A stretch of DNA of 64,000 nucleotides from Paratrimastix pyriformis (Eukaryota; Preaxostyla; Paratrimastigidae): positions 28,076-92,075 of the forward strand of contig JAPMOS010000141.1 in assembly GCA_027972325.1 (NCBI GenBank), in the 5' to 3' direction. The stretch's first letter is position 1. Each line of letters opens with the position of its first letter. The notes below the pieces were generated by a model that saw nothing but the letters and a program-made list of their open reading frames with translations, made no database searches and was not told the DNA's origin. This document shows positions 32,458 through 43,425 of this stretch, piece by piece. A program made the position numbers and the translations under genes.

Positions 32458-35400
32458 GTCCGCCCCCATCCCCCCCCCCCCCCCCCCCCAGCGCAGCACC
32501 ACCACCTTTATCGCATCCCCACACCCTGCGCTTGTCAGCTCCGACCCGGTGTTGGCCCAGCTGATGCACGTGCTGCTCAACGGGCCGCTGGTGCTGGGTA
32601 TGGCCCTGGTCGATATGTCCATTTACACGGCCGCCGCCACAGGGACCAACAACATGACCATGGTCGGGGGCATCCCTCGCTCTCTCATCGCCACCCCCCC
32701 CCCCCCACACACACACACCCATTAGAGAAAGCACTCGAATTATAGGCACAATCCGCTTCATAATCAGGCAGTGGTTACCAACGCGACAGACGCAAGCAGA
32801 CAGCAATGAACAAGGGTCTGTCAACGGGCAAAGCACTCGGACGGAAGAGCACGCCCAATCAGGACTCACGATGGGTCCGCCACAGGGGATGGTTCTCACC
32901 ACAACACGCACAACTTCACCGCAGCATTCACACGAACTGAAGACAAGTTCGCAGCCACAACCGCGACGCACCTCCGTCAGCTGCCACCCACAGTCCCCTT
33001 TGGTGATGCTCACGATGCTTGATGTCTGTGTGTCTGGCTGGGAATGCACGGCGGGCGCGGGCAGATGATGGCGCCTTTGTGGACGTCCCTCATCGGGATC
33101 GTCTTCCTGTTGGGCGCGGCCACGATCAGTCTAGTGGCCCTGGGCCGGGTATCGAAGGAGCGTATGGCTGTGTTGGCCTCCTTCCTCAGTCTGCCCAAGG
33201 ATGGTCCGCTCCTCAGATTCTCCCCCGTCTCGCCCACTCATCTGCGGGTGGGTGTCCGCGGCGGTGTGTGGCCACTTTGATGATCATCTGTGGCTGGGCT
33301 TGACGCAGCCATTCGGAGCGAGTACACCCGACTCCAGAAGAAGGACGGTGACGGTGACGGGGATGAGAGTGGTCTGCGCCACCTCCCACACTCCCCAACA
33401 CAACACGGTCTCTCTCCCCCACCTTCCCTCACCCTGTTCACCCTGGCCTCCCGCCCGCCCTGGCCTCCCGCCCGCCCTGGCCTCCCGCCCGCCCTGGCCT
33501 CCCGCGCGCTCCATTGAAGTTCCCTCCAACTTCTGCTGCGACTCCAGTCTCATCACCATGTCCGATAATCTGTATGCCTCATGCCCCTCCAGACGCGTCG
33601 CTGACCGACTCCGCGGGGCGCCACAAGGTCCACAAACACGGCCGCAGCCCCATTCCCAAGCACAGCGGGGGTGACACGGTTGTGGCCCCCGGGTCCGAGA
33701 AAACGACGACCCTCTTGCCGGCCACCGAGGAGAATGAGCCCGAAGCAGCGGGCGCTGGCGGTGAAACCTCCAACGGCAGTGGCGGCGAGACGTCGGGCAC
33801 CACTCGGCGTCCCCTGCTGGCCGCCCCGAGCCCACCCCCAACCCCGCCCCTGACCGTGGCCGCCACCACCCGGCGGCCCGCTGACGTCCCCGGGGCCCGA
33901 CTCTCGGCCCCCAGCCTGGTGGCCCTGGGCGGCGACGACGATAGCGACGGCGCCCTGCCCCTGGTGGTCCCCGATACCGTGGTCCTGGGCCCCGGGTCGG
34001 CCCACCCCAACCCGCCCCTCTTCGGACAGCTGGCCCAGCCCATGCCCCCGTCCGTGTCCACCCGGGAGTTGGAGCCCCTGACATCCGTCACGGGCAACCC
34101 GGACGCTGGCGCCCCGTCCGCCACATCGAACTCCGAGGGCGATGAGGAGGAGCAGGAGCAGGAGGAACAGGAGGGCGGACTGCCGACCTCGATCGCCGAG
34201 CTCCTCGCGATGCCCATGGACAACCCCGCCTCCCCCAAATCGCCTCACGGCTCTGCCGAGGCGGCGAACCTTCGCCACCGGCGACGCGGCTCGCGAACCC
34301 CCAAGCCGCCCAGCTCCCTGAAGCTCTCCGCAACCGCCCGCCCCACGGTTGCCGAGTTGGCCCCCTGCGCGGAGTCCAAGTGCAAGGAGCCTCCCACCCC
34401 CTCCGCCAAGGGGGCCTCCACAGACACATCTGGCTCGCCCCAAGCCGCACAGTCCGATGCCGCCGAGGCCCCCGCTCCCATCGTCGCCAAGGAGGCCTCT
34501 GCAAAACGCGCCAAGCAGCTCGCTGGGGTGCGCGTCCTCTCGACCGGTCCGCTGGCCTGGTATGGGCATGGTTGGGGTGATGCGCGGTTCGAGATGCTTG
34601 TATCGAGTGGTGCGCTGCCTGGCTGACCATCCTTGTGGCATTCCCGAGATACATGGAGTTCGTCATGGGTCGGGATGGGGCGGCTCTCTTGATGTTTCTG
34701 CCGGGGCGCAGGACTGTGGGTCCGTGTCCTGGTGGCGCTTGTGGGGGTCTCGCTGCTGGTTGCCGGCTCGGGGTTTGTCGGCTTCAGCCAGGCCCTCAGG
34801 GTGTCCGTCTTCCAGTCCCAGGTGGCCGCGTCGGGTCCGTACTGCCACACTCTGCCTCCATGTGTCTGTTTGTGTGTCTGTGTCTCTGTGTCTGTGTTTG
34901 GGGGGGGGGGGTCATGGTGTCGGTATTCCAGCCAGGCTTCACGGCCTCGAGTGGATGCTGGTGGGGACTGGGTGCAGGGGTGCGGACGACCACTGCCGGA
35001 ATTGCCACCAACCTGGTCTACCAGCTGGTCCACAACCGCACCCTGGGATGCGCCCCCTCGCCCGATTTGTCCCCCCAGCGGGTCGAGGCCATGCAGCAAT
35101 GGTCCGCGGCACACCTTCCCTGCATCAACTTTGCATTCGTTCTTTCGGTGCTGATTTGATCCCCATTTTGTCGTGGCCGTCGCCGCCTAATGCAGGTTGA
35201 CGCGGGACCCGATGTTTGCCTCGCTGAACACGGACCGGGCCTTGCTGCGCCAGCTGGTCCAATCGGCCAACGCCAACTTCTCGGCCTCCCAACGGCTGCT
35301 CAGCTACGGTGGCCAGTTCGGGGCCCTCTACCTGCCGCCCGGGCTGCACTCGCTGGCCTCCCGGGACGACATGTGGTTCCATCTGGACACCTGCTGGATG

Positions 35401-37358
35401 TACGCCCTCGAGGAGTGCGTCCCCGGCCGGATGGCCCACTGGCCCGTCAACAGCACCCTCTCCAACCTTGTCTCCAGGCCCGTCTTCCGGCTCCCCCCTG
35501 CCCCTGCCCCTGCCCCTGCCCCTGCCCCTGCCCCTTTGACCACAGACCAGGCGCCTCCGCCTCTCCCCCGTTGGCACCCGGGGCCCTCATCGTCGTCTCC
35601 GCCGAATCGACCTGATGTGCACTGTGGGGAAGCAGTTTCGCGCAGGCCGTGGGGCGGATGGTCAGCTACGACGAGCACACCTACGACCTGTTCAACAAGG
35701 TCCCCGGAGGCCCCCGCCGTGCCACCCTGCGATCCTCGGATGCGATCGCGAACTTGCGATCCGATGCCCCCACCCCCACCCCAACATCATCCCCTCTCGC
35801 TCCGCCCCGTAGGACTTCGAATTTATCGACACTGCCTTCACCTGGGACCTGAACGACGGCCTCGACAGAATCACCATGCTCTATCGCGTGTCCGTCCGCC
35901 GCCTTGCCGTGCCCGATCCGCCGCCATCGCACGATCCGCCGCCATCGCCCGATCCGCCCGGGAGGCCACTTCATTCACCATCGTCACCCTCACACGCGCA
36001 TGCAGGGCCTTCGAGAACGACCTGGCCTCGCAACGCGACCTGGAGATGGTCTTCTTTGGGGCATCCATCGGGGCCCTCCTCATCTCCGCCCTCCGCCCTC
36101 CGCCTCCGCCCTCCGCCCTCCGCCTCCGCCCTCCGCCCTCCGCCCTCCGCCTCCGCCTCCGCCCTCCGCCCTCCGCCCCTCCGATCCGCCCCTCCGCCCT
36201 TGCCACCCGACACTGCCGCTCACCCACCCGCCTTGGCTGTCACCGGTTGGGGGCCACACAGTGCAGCAGCGGTCTCTCATCGCGCGTCTCCTCCCTCCCA
36301 CACCCACTTGTTTACCTGCAGTATTCCTGTTCCGGGTGAACCTGGTCAAGGGCGAGCTCACCAAGACGGCCCTCATGCGGGCCCTCCTGCCCAGCTCGGC
36401 CTTCGGTCCGGCCCCCCCTGCCTGCCCCTGTCACTCTGCCTGTGATGAATGCTGCCCACCAGAGCGACTCACCCTCAACTCGCGCCCTTGGTTCTCTGTA
36501 TGGCTCTGGGCTGGCTGTGCGTCTGCTTTGGGGGGAATTCATGTCGGCAGACTCACTGGGAAAGACCGCCTGGAAGTCGGTGCAGGCGATGAACGTCAAG
36601 GCCGTGGATGAGCTGCACGCCACGCTGCTGGAGCTGATCAACACCGCCCGGGAGGCCGTCGCCCTGATGAAGCCGCACCAGGTCAGCCTCCACGCCCATG
36701 CCCCCTCCACGCCCATGCCCCCTCCACGCCCACGCCCACGTCCACGCCCACGCCCACGTCCACGCCCCCCCCTTCCGATCATCCCTCCGATCATCCCTCC
36801 GATCATCCCTCCGATCATCCCTCCGATCATCCCTCGAATCGTCCCTTTCCGGGCCGGCCGGACAATTCACACTCTTATTCTCTCCCCCCCCCCCCCCCCC
36901 ACCCCCACCCCCCACGCCGACCCACGCCGACCCCGGGTTAGGAGATTGTGGAGGCGTACGAGGCACTGCTGATGTCCCTCCGGCAGAGCTTCCAAGAGGA
37001 GGAGCGACTCATGACCAAGTTCAACGCCCCCCATGCCAAGTCGCACAGGCGCGACCATCAGCGCTACCTCAAGCTCGTCCGTACCCATCCGTCACCCTCA
37101 GCGATCAGTCCTTTTGCTCCACACACATGGGCTCACGCCACCGCCGCCACCACCCCGTCTGTACCTGTTGGGGGTGTGTGGATGCTGCTGTGGGGGCGAG
37201 GGCAGTACGAGGCGCCCCTGGAGGCCCTGCAAAGCGACGGGCCCGAGGCCCTCGAGCAGCTGCGGACCGTCTTGGGGGACAGTTCGCTGGCCCTGGTTCA
37301 CGGGGCCCAGATGGATGCCCCCCTGGGGCGCTTCCTCAACCGGCGCGGGCTCTACTAA
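27553..37358 (+). CDS. TmcB-like multi-pass membrane protein, copy A
   Basis: About 29 exons, about 1,760 residues. Exons: 27553-27621, 27674-27916, 28027-28277, 28460-28517, 28651-28800, 28933-29083, 29225-29356, 29428-29580, 29652-29893, 30050-30175, 30316-30667, 30874-31313, 31430-31568, 32088-32197, 32312-32457, 32539-32662, 33065-33203, 33309-33371, 33593-34546, 34712-34834, 34978-35101, 35196-35469, 35646-35699, 35813-35889, 36006-36087, 36322-36405, 36551-36681, 36942-37076, 37206-37358. N terminus has several membrane helices ([38 protein letters not shown]). Next a TPR-like helical part ([29 protein letters not shown]), a helix [20 protein letters not shown], a lumenal region, a membrane helix LWTSLIGIVFLLGAATISLV, a long Pro/Ser/acidic exon, another helix, then SxxGALLIS and FLFRVNL. 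The layout matches Physarum TmcB-type proteins of unknown role. The donor after exon 25 appears lost. Confidence 0.8.
31838..31990. repeat. GAT trinucleotide/CGGATGAT satellite in TmcB-A intron
   Basis: Runs of GAT interrupted by CGGATGATGAT units, followed by two GTTGATTGGGAT units. The same array is present in copy B at 42789-42975 with one extra GATTGGGATGTT unit. Confidence 0.9.
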
Positions 37359-37736
37359 GCGGCCGAGGCTCAAAGAGACCATTTTCATTTTCTCGTTATG
37401 GGGTGTTCTTTTTTTTTCATCCTGTATTGTTTTCCGGCTCTCTTGACATTTCAGAACATTCTTTATTATTGCTGTGTTCCCAAACGGGAACCTGCGTGGT
37501 AAGTATGTAACTTGTGTTCAAGCGTCTCTGTTTGTTCGTCTCCTCGTCTGTTTTGAAAACGGGGATGATAGCAAAATGTGCCTCCTCTCTTGCCAATGAC
37601 GCCGTTGACCTGCCCCCATCCATGACACCTTTGGATCCTCGAGGTGCAACACCGGGTCTCCATGTGCGGGCGCTGGTCCCCCTCTTCGCCCTGAAGGGGC
37701 TCTGCGAGGGTGGGTCGAAACTGATCTGAGAAACCC

Positions 37737-37812
37737 GTGAACTCTTCTCGATTGCGACTTTCCAGTGAGCCTCCGACGAGGCTGCATTAACACGAGACTG
37801 ACTGATTGGTAT
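37737..37812. repeat. Dispersed 75-bp element, copy 2
   Basis: Second copy of the element at 21909-21985: TGAACTCTTCTCGATTGCGA, a variable segment, AGCCTCCGACGAGGCT, then GCATTAACACGAGACTGACT. The predicted 6-bp stem is intact and one loop base differs. Confidence 0.6.
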
Positions 37813-37966
37813 TTGGGCAATACAACCCCCAAGACCGGACTCGGATGAACACAACAGGAGATATGTTTGGCTCATTATTCGGAGGCTGGTCTAGCTGCTG
37901 CGAAATACAGATGGCCACAATAAGAATCCAAAGGCGAGGGCCCCTAAATGTTTCTTCAGTGAGGTC

Positions 37967-38164
37967 TCACATGGTGTCCATTGTGCGAAGACGTGCGGAC
38001 TGACGACCCGAGTTTGAATTTCTCTCGAGGCCCCGACAGATGCAGCGTCCGGCACGCCGTCCGGGGCCTGGGGCCCGGCGCCGGCCCGCTCGCAACTCAA
38101 ACTTCTGTGCCGCCTGAAAGCCGGCTGTCGACAGAAACTGCTGGTTCTCGACCGTTGAGGCCAT
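37967..38164 (-). CDS. Hypothetical small ORF at the duplication junction
   Basis: 65 codons starting MASTVENQQFLSTAGFQAAQ, followed by an Arg-rich stretch and ending RTMDTM. The ATG lies 22 bp from the start codon of TmcB copy B on the other strand. The first 25 residues look like a real amphipathic N terminus; the rest does not. It may be the first exon of a broken or unspliced gene interrupted by the duplication. There is no family match. Confidence 0.2.
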   Translation of the reverse strand: MASTVENQQFLSTAGFQAAQKFELRAGRRRAPGPGRRAGRCICRGLERNSNSGRQSARLRTMDTM

Positions 38165-38186
38165 TTCTTGGAGCCATTTCTTGGTG

Positions 38187-41100
38187 ATGAACGCGCGGGA
38201 TGATCTTCTTTCGCGCATCGAGCGTGGGATTTTCTCCACATTTTACGTGATGCGCGTCCGCTCACTCCCTTCGTTTTTTTCCCAACAAAAAAAAATTGGA
38301 ACCGTAGCACGATTCGCCCATGCCGAGGCTCAAGGCGTTCTTTTTCGTGATCCAAACCCTGCAGCTCTTTTTCCTCGTGGTAACGATTCCTGCAAGTTTC
38401 CTCAGCTCGCAGTGGTTCTCCATCCCCGTTGAGATTCTCACCTTCTCGTTCGCGCACTCCCTGACCGCTTTGTATGTATCGTTTTCCATCTGTGCATTTG
38501 TTATTGCTCTATTTGTCGCATGTGCTCTCTTCGTTGGCCTCCTCTTCCAAGTCTGGACCTGATCTATTCTTCCTTCTTCACGACGCCGTCACGTCCTTCC
38601 TTCCCGCCTTGCTGCTGACTGTCCCCCCTCTGCCCTCTGACTGTCCCCCCACCCCTATAGAAAGAGGATTCGGCTGTTCTCTGGCCTCTGCGCTTTTTGC
38701 GAGGCTGCACCGTGTTGATTTCGTGGATTCTCTTTGTGCCCATGTTGGGTGCCTTTGTGGACATCCTCGACTGCCGGTACACCCCCGACGGGGCTGTTCA
38801 CGACCTCTTCCCCACGATGGCCTGCTGGGGCATGCCTCATGTGATTCCCTCGGCCTTTGCCATCCTGGCCCTGGTGGTCTACCTGCCGCTCGCTGTCGGG
38901 GTCGCCTTGTTGTCCGTATGATCCGCCCGCTGCCGCTGCTGCCGCTGCCGCCCTCCTCCTCCCCCTCCGCCATTCTCCCCTCTCCCCTCCGCCCTCTTCC
39001 CTCCGTTGGTTGCTCTCCCTGGCGCCCCCGGCCGACCGGACAGAGCATTCACGTTGGTCTTCACCCCCCCCCCCCCCCCCCAAAAAAAAAAAAGCACGAC
39101 CTCCCGGAGCGGGTTCGATAGCCACAGCCGGGGCCGCATGGATCTCTTTGTGGTCCGCCACCCCCTGCTCTCATGCCGTCCTGCTGCCATGCCGATGCCA
39201 TGCCGCCGTCCCCCCCTCTTGCTCAGCACGCACACTCCTCCACGCCACCCCCCCCCCCCCCCCCCATCCATGCGACACCCATGCGCGCGCAGATGTTCTG
39301 CAAGGGGCTGCTGGTCGTTGCCATGCGGCTGCTGACCCGCCACACCGAGCTGCGGGCGGTCATCACGGTGGCCTGCACGGCCCTCATGTGCGCCCTGTGC
39401 CTGCTCGCCCTGCCCTACCGCAAGCGCTTTGCCAACGTGCTGGTCCGCCGATCGCTCCTCCGTCCTCCGCCGCCTCCGTCCTCCGCCGCCTCCTCCTCCT
39501 CCTCCTCCTCCTCCGCCCTTCCTCTTCGGCTCACCCGCTCTCTCCCTGCCTCCGCCGGCTCCATCCCCACTCGACGCCGCTCGGTCTTGGGTAGTACACG
39601 TGCCTGTACTGGATCGGCTTCCTGGCCGCCCTCGAGACGACCCTGCTCTGGTTCGCCTTACCGCAGCACGCCGCATCGTGGGTGCCCTTCGTGGTGCTGC
39701 TGGGCGCAGGCGCCGTGACGACCCCTTTCGTGGCCTGGTTGACCTGTCCGCCCCGCCCTGCCCCATTGCCCGCCCCCCTCACGCACACGGACACACGGAC
39801 ACGGACACGGACACACGGACACACAGACACACAGACACACGGACACACAGACACACAGACACACAGACACACAGACACACGGACACACGGACACGCGCAC
39901 ACGACGCCCTGCCATGACATGCCATGCCATTGCTTGCCATGCCATGCCATGTGCCCGCCCCGTCCGGCTCGCGCACTAATTATTATTTGCCCGCCCCGTG
40001 CCTGCCCGTTTCGCATCGCGTTAGCACGTCGCTACGAGCGCTCGCTTGCGGTGCCCTCGGGCCAGCTGGCCCGGATCTTGGCGAGCGGGGCGGTGCTGCC
40101 CTCGGTTCCTGTGACCCCCACCGCGGGGTTCACCATGCCCGGCCCCGGCCGCCTCGGTCTGCTTGCTGGCCCCTCTGTTCCTCCCCGCTGTTCCGGGCTG
40201 ACCCGCGCCCTCGTTCGTTCGTCTTTGTCTTCGCCCTCGCACAGGGGAGCTTGCTGCCCGGTCGAGTGAGGCCCCGACCCCGACAGGGGGAGACTTGAGC
40301 GGGACCGGCCTCATGGAGCCTGCCGGCCAACCGACAACGCTGACCGCCCCGGGCGCTCCGATTCCACTGGCCGATGTGCAGTCCCACACCGCCAACGGTC
40401 CGTCCGCCTTCTCGCTCGCTCGCTCGGGTGCCTCCCAACGCCACGGCTGTCCGGGGTGGCGCCCCACTCAACCAAGCAGCACCGCACGGCACAACACACA
40501 CCACGCGTGAGGCCGGCGGGGCGACCCGCCTGATCACTAACCGAGCATCTCTTTCTCTCTTCCCCCCCCTGGCGACCCCCGACCCGGTGATGGCCACGAG
40601 TGCAGCGCCCGTGCTGGCCACGTCGCTGCTGTATCTGCAGCTGACGGGGGTCCCCGCCCCCGAGGCTGTGGTGGCCCGGTGCTGGTGGGCCCCGGCCGTC
40701 GAGTGGTCGACGCGGTTTCTGTGGCGCGGCAAGGAGGCCGCCACGGACCCGCGGCTGGTCAGCTACGCGGAGGTCATCTACGCCAAGGGCATGGCCCGCT
40801 ACCCCGACTCGCACGGGCTCCTCCTGAACTACGCCGAGTTCCTCCAGGTCCCGCCACAGCCCGCCACAGCCCCTGCACCGCCCTTGCACCGCCCTTGCAC
40901 CGCCCTTGCACCGCCATGGCCCTCCCCGTGCGTGTATCGTGACCTCATGTCACTGCCGCCAATCTGTCCCCCTCCTCGCTGCCCCCGCCTCGCCTCCCTG
41001 CAGCTCTTCCAGCGGAACGCCCTGGCAGCAGTGGCTGCCGTCCGGCGGGCAGCCGCCCTCAACGGGGCCGCCATCGACACCCGGTTTGCCGTCTACGCGG

Positions 41101-43425
41101 CCGAGCGGGACTTCGAGACCCAGAGCTCGGTCCGGCCTCCACTCGCACCTCCCCCCCTCCCCTCCCCTCCCCGTGAGCTCACCGTTGTCGTGGTGTTCGT
41201 GGTTGGCTTTGGGCTGGCTTTGGGCTGGCTTTGGGCTGGCTTTGTCGTCGTCCTCCCCGCTGCTGCAGTCCACCGAGGGCGGCGCCCGATCGGCGCACGT
41301 CATGTCGATGCTGACCTTCCGGCGAAGCATGCGCCAGGCCCAGGCGGCCCACAAGCGGGCCAAGAGCCACGTGGCCCGGGTGTGGACCTTCCTGATGCGG
41401 CCCAACCACGACGTGCGCGCCCTGCCCCCGCTGCTGGACTCGGCCGTCGAGCAGGCCAACACGGCCCTGGAGGCGTACAGCTCGCTGCTGCAGTCGTTCC
41501 CCACCTCGGTGCCCCTGCTGCGCGGGTACGGCTCGCTGCTGCAGGACCTGTACGGGGACATCGAGCTGGCCGACAACCTCTTCGCCCAGGCCGACCAGCT
41601 CGAGGAGGACTCCGTCCGCGCGGCCCCCTGCCCGCCCTGCCCGCCCTGCCCGCCCTGCCCGCCCTGCCCGCCCTGCCCGCCCTGCCCGCCTGCCCCTTTT
41701 CAGCTGCTCAACCTCTTGCCAGCTGGCTTGCCCCTCCGCTGGGGGATCCCCCCCTCAATGCGCCATCCAATCCATTTGTCGGGCTCTTTCGGGGTTGCCG
41801 GTTTTCCGGGGCGGCAGACGGGACCGAGACCGGCTCGATGCACTCGTCGGTCCACGGGGCGGGCGTGGCCAGCGTCACGGGGACCGGCCCCCGGCCTGGC
41901 GTGCCCTCCCACGGACGCGGCCCGCAGTCACTGGGTCACTCGCGCCTCATGGGGGGCCCGGCCGGGGGCAGTCGGCTGTCGGCTGGCGACAACAGCATCG
42001 CCGGGGGCCAGGCGAGCGTGCTCTCCTTCCTGCTCAACCGCCATGCGGCCGCCGCGGGCGCGGAGGAGGAATCGGCGACCGGGGCCGAGGGGGGCGGGGC
42101 GGCCGTGGTGGGGCGCCACGCGACCCGGGGGCGCCTCGTGGCCCTGCTGCTGCTGGGGCTGCACGTGGTGGTGGCCGGGCTGCTGGTGGCTGCGATCATG
42201 GTCCAGTGGACCGCCCTCTCGGCCACCTCCGAGACGGGCCTCATCATCCGGGGCACGGTCCGCTCCGCGCCCCTTTCACCCTCCCCCCTCCCCCCGGCAA
42301 CCCGCCCCTCCTCCATCCGGCCTCCTCTCCCCGAACCACCCATCATTTCCCTCGTCTTTGGGGTGCCGCCTCCGCAGACGAATTGCTCGACCCTGGTCGA
42401 GCGGACGGCCTACTGGGGCCGCCAGATGCTGCAGCTGGCCCTCGAGAGCAGCCAGCCGCCCCTCGACCTGCCCACGGGCGACATGCTCAACGGGTCCCGC
42501 GTCGTCTTGCAGGGCGGTCCGTCGCACATCCCGGTTCCATGTGGCCCCCTCCCCCTCCCCATCCCTTTCGCACCTTCCCCCCACATGTCATAGCCATCAC
42601 CATGGTCGTAGCCATCACCACAGCATTTATGATCCAGCGGCAGGGACATGCAGAACTTGCGAGGGGAGATTCTCTTCCTTTCCCCAGAAAAGGGGGTCAT
42701 TTGGGGATCGAATTTTTTGTGTTCAGATGATGGCTGGGAAAGTCTGGCTAGCAGGGTTGTATTTATGGGTCAATTGATATTGTGCGGGGGATGATGATGA
42801 TGATGATGATCGGATGATGATGATGATCGGATGATGATGATGATGATGATGATGATCGGATGATGATGATGATGATCGGATGATGATGATGATGATCGGA
42901 TGATGATGATGATGATGATGATATGATGATGTTGATTGGGATGTTGATTGGGATGTTGATTGGGATGTTGTTCACCCACCATCCGCCTCCCCATTGCCCC
43001 CCGCCCAACCACCGTTCTTCTTCTGTTGTTTTCCCCTCCTGCAGCGGCCCTGGAGCAGTTCGAGGCGCTGCGAAAGCGGCTCTACTCCGACGGCCAGCGC
43101 CTCTTCGCCATCGCCATCGAGTCGGCGGCCCGGGGCGACTTCACCACCGCCTGGCTGGTCCGCCCGCCCACCCCCAGATCGATGCTGCCTCGCCTCAGTG
43201 GCCAGCATCGCTCGGCATCCTCACTCGCGCCCGTGATTTTTTTTCCCCTTGTATTTGGGGGGGTTGGATGGTGCAGACCACCATGAACCCGGTCCTGACC
43301 CCGGTCGTGGCCAACGGGGTGCTGATCTCGCTGGGGATGGACCACATGAACCTGTGGGCCTACCTGCTCGACTACGCCGGCAAGGCGCGCCTCCTGGGCC
43401 AGATCACCCCGCCGACCTCAAGTCC
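38187..43425 (+). repeat. Near-identical half of the TmcB tandem duplication, right copy
   Basis: Partner of 27553-32457, offset about 10.6-11.0 kb. One intron here carries an extra GGACACACGGACAC/CAGACAC satellite (39781-39902) and a GCCATGCCAT run (39912-39950), both absent from copy A. This shows new repeat growth since duplication. Confidence 0.9.

Larger units (their letters stand above)
37359..38186. other. Spacer between TmcB copies
   Basis: 828 bp, AT-richer than its surroundings. It contains the dispersed element copy 2 (37737-37812) and a minus-strand open frame 37967-38164. It is not homologous to the 27.1-27.5 kb region upstream of copy A, so copy B has a different promoter context. 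Confidence 0.5.
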
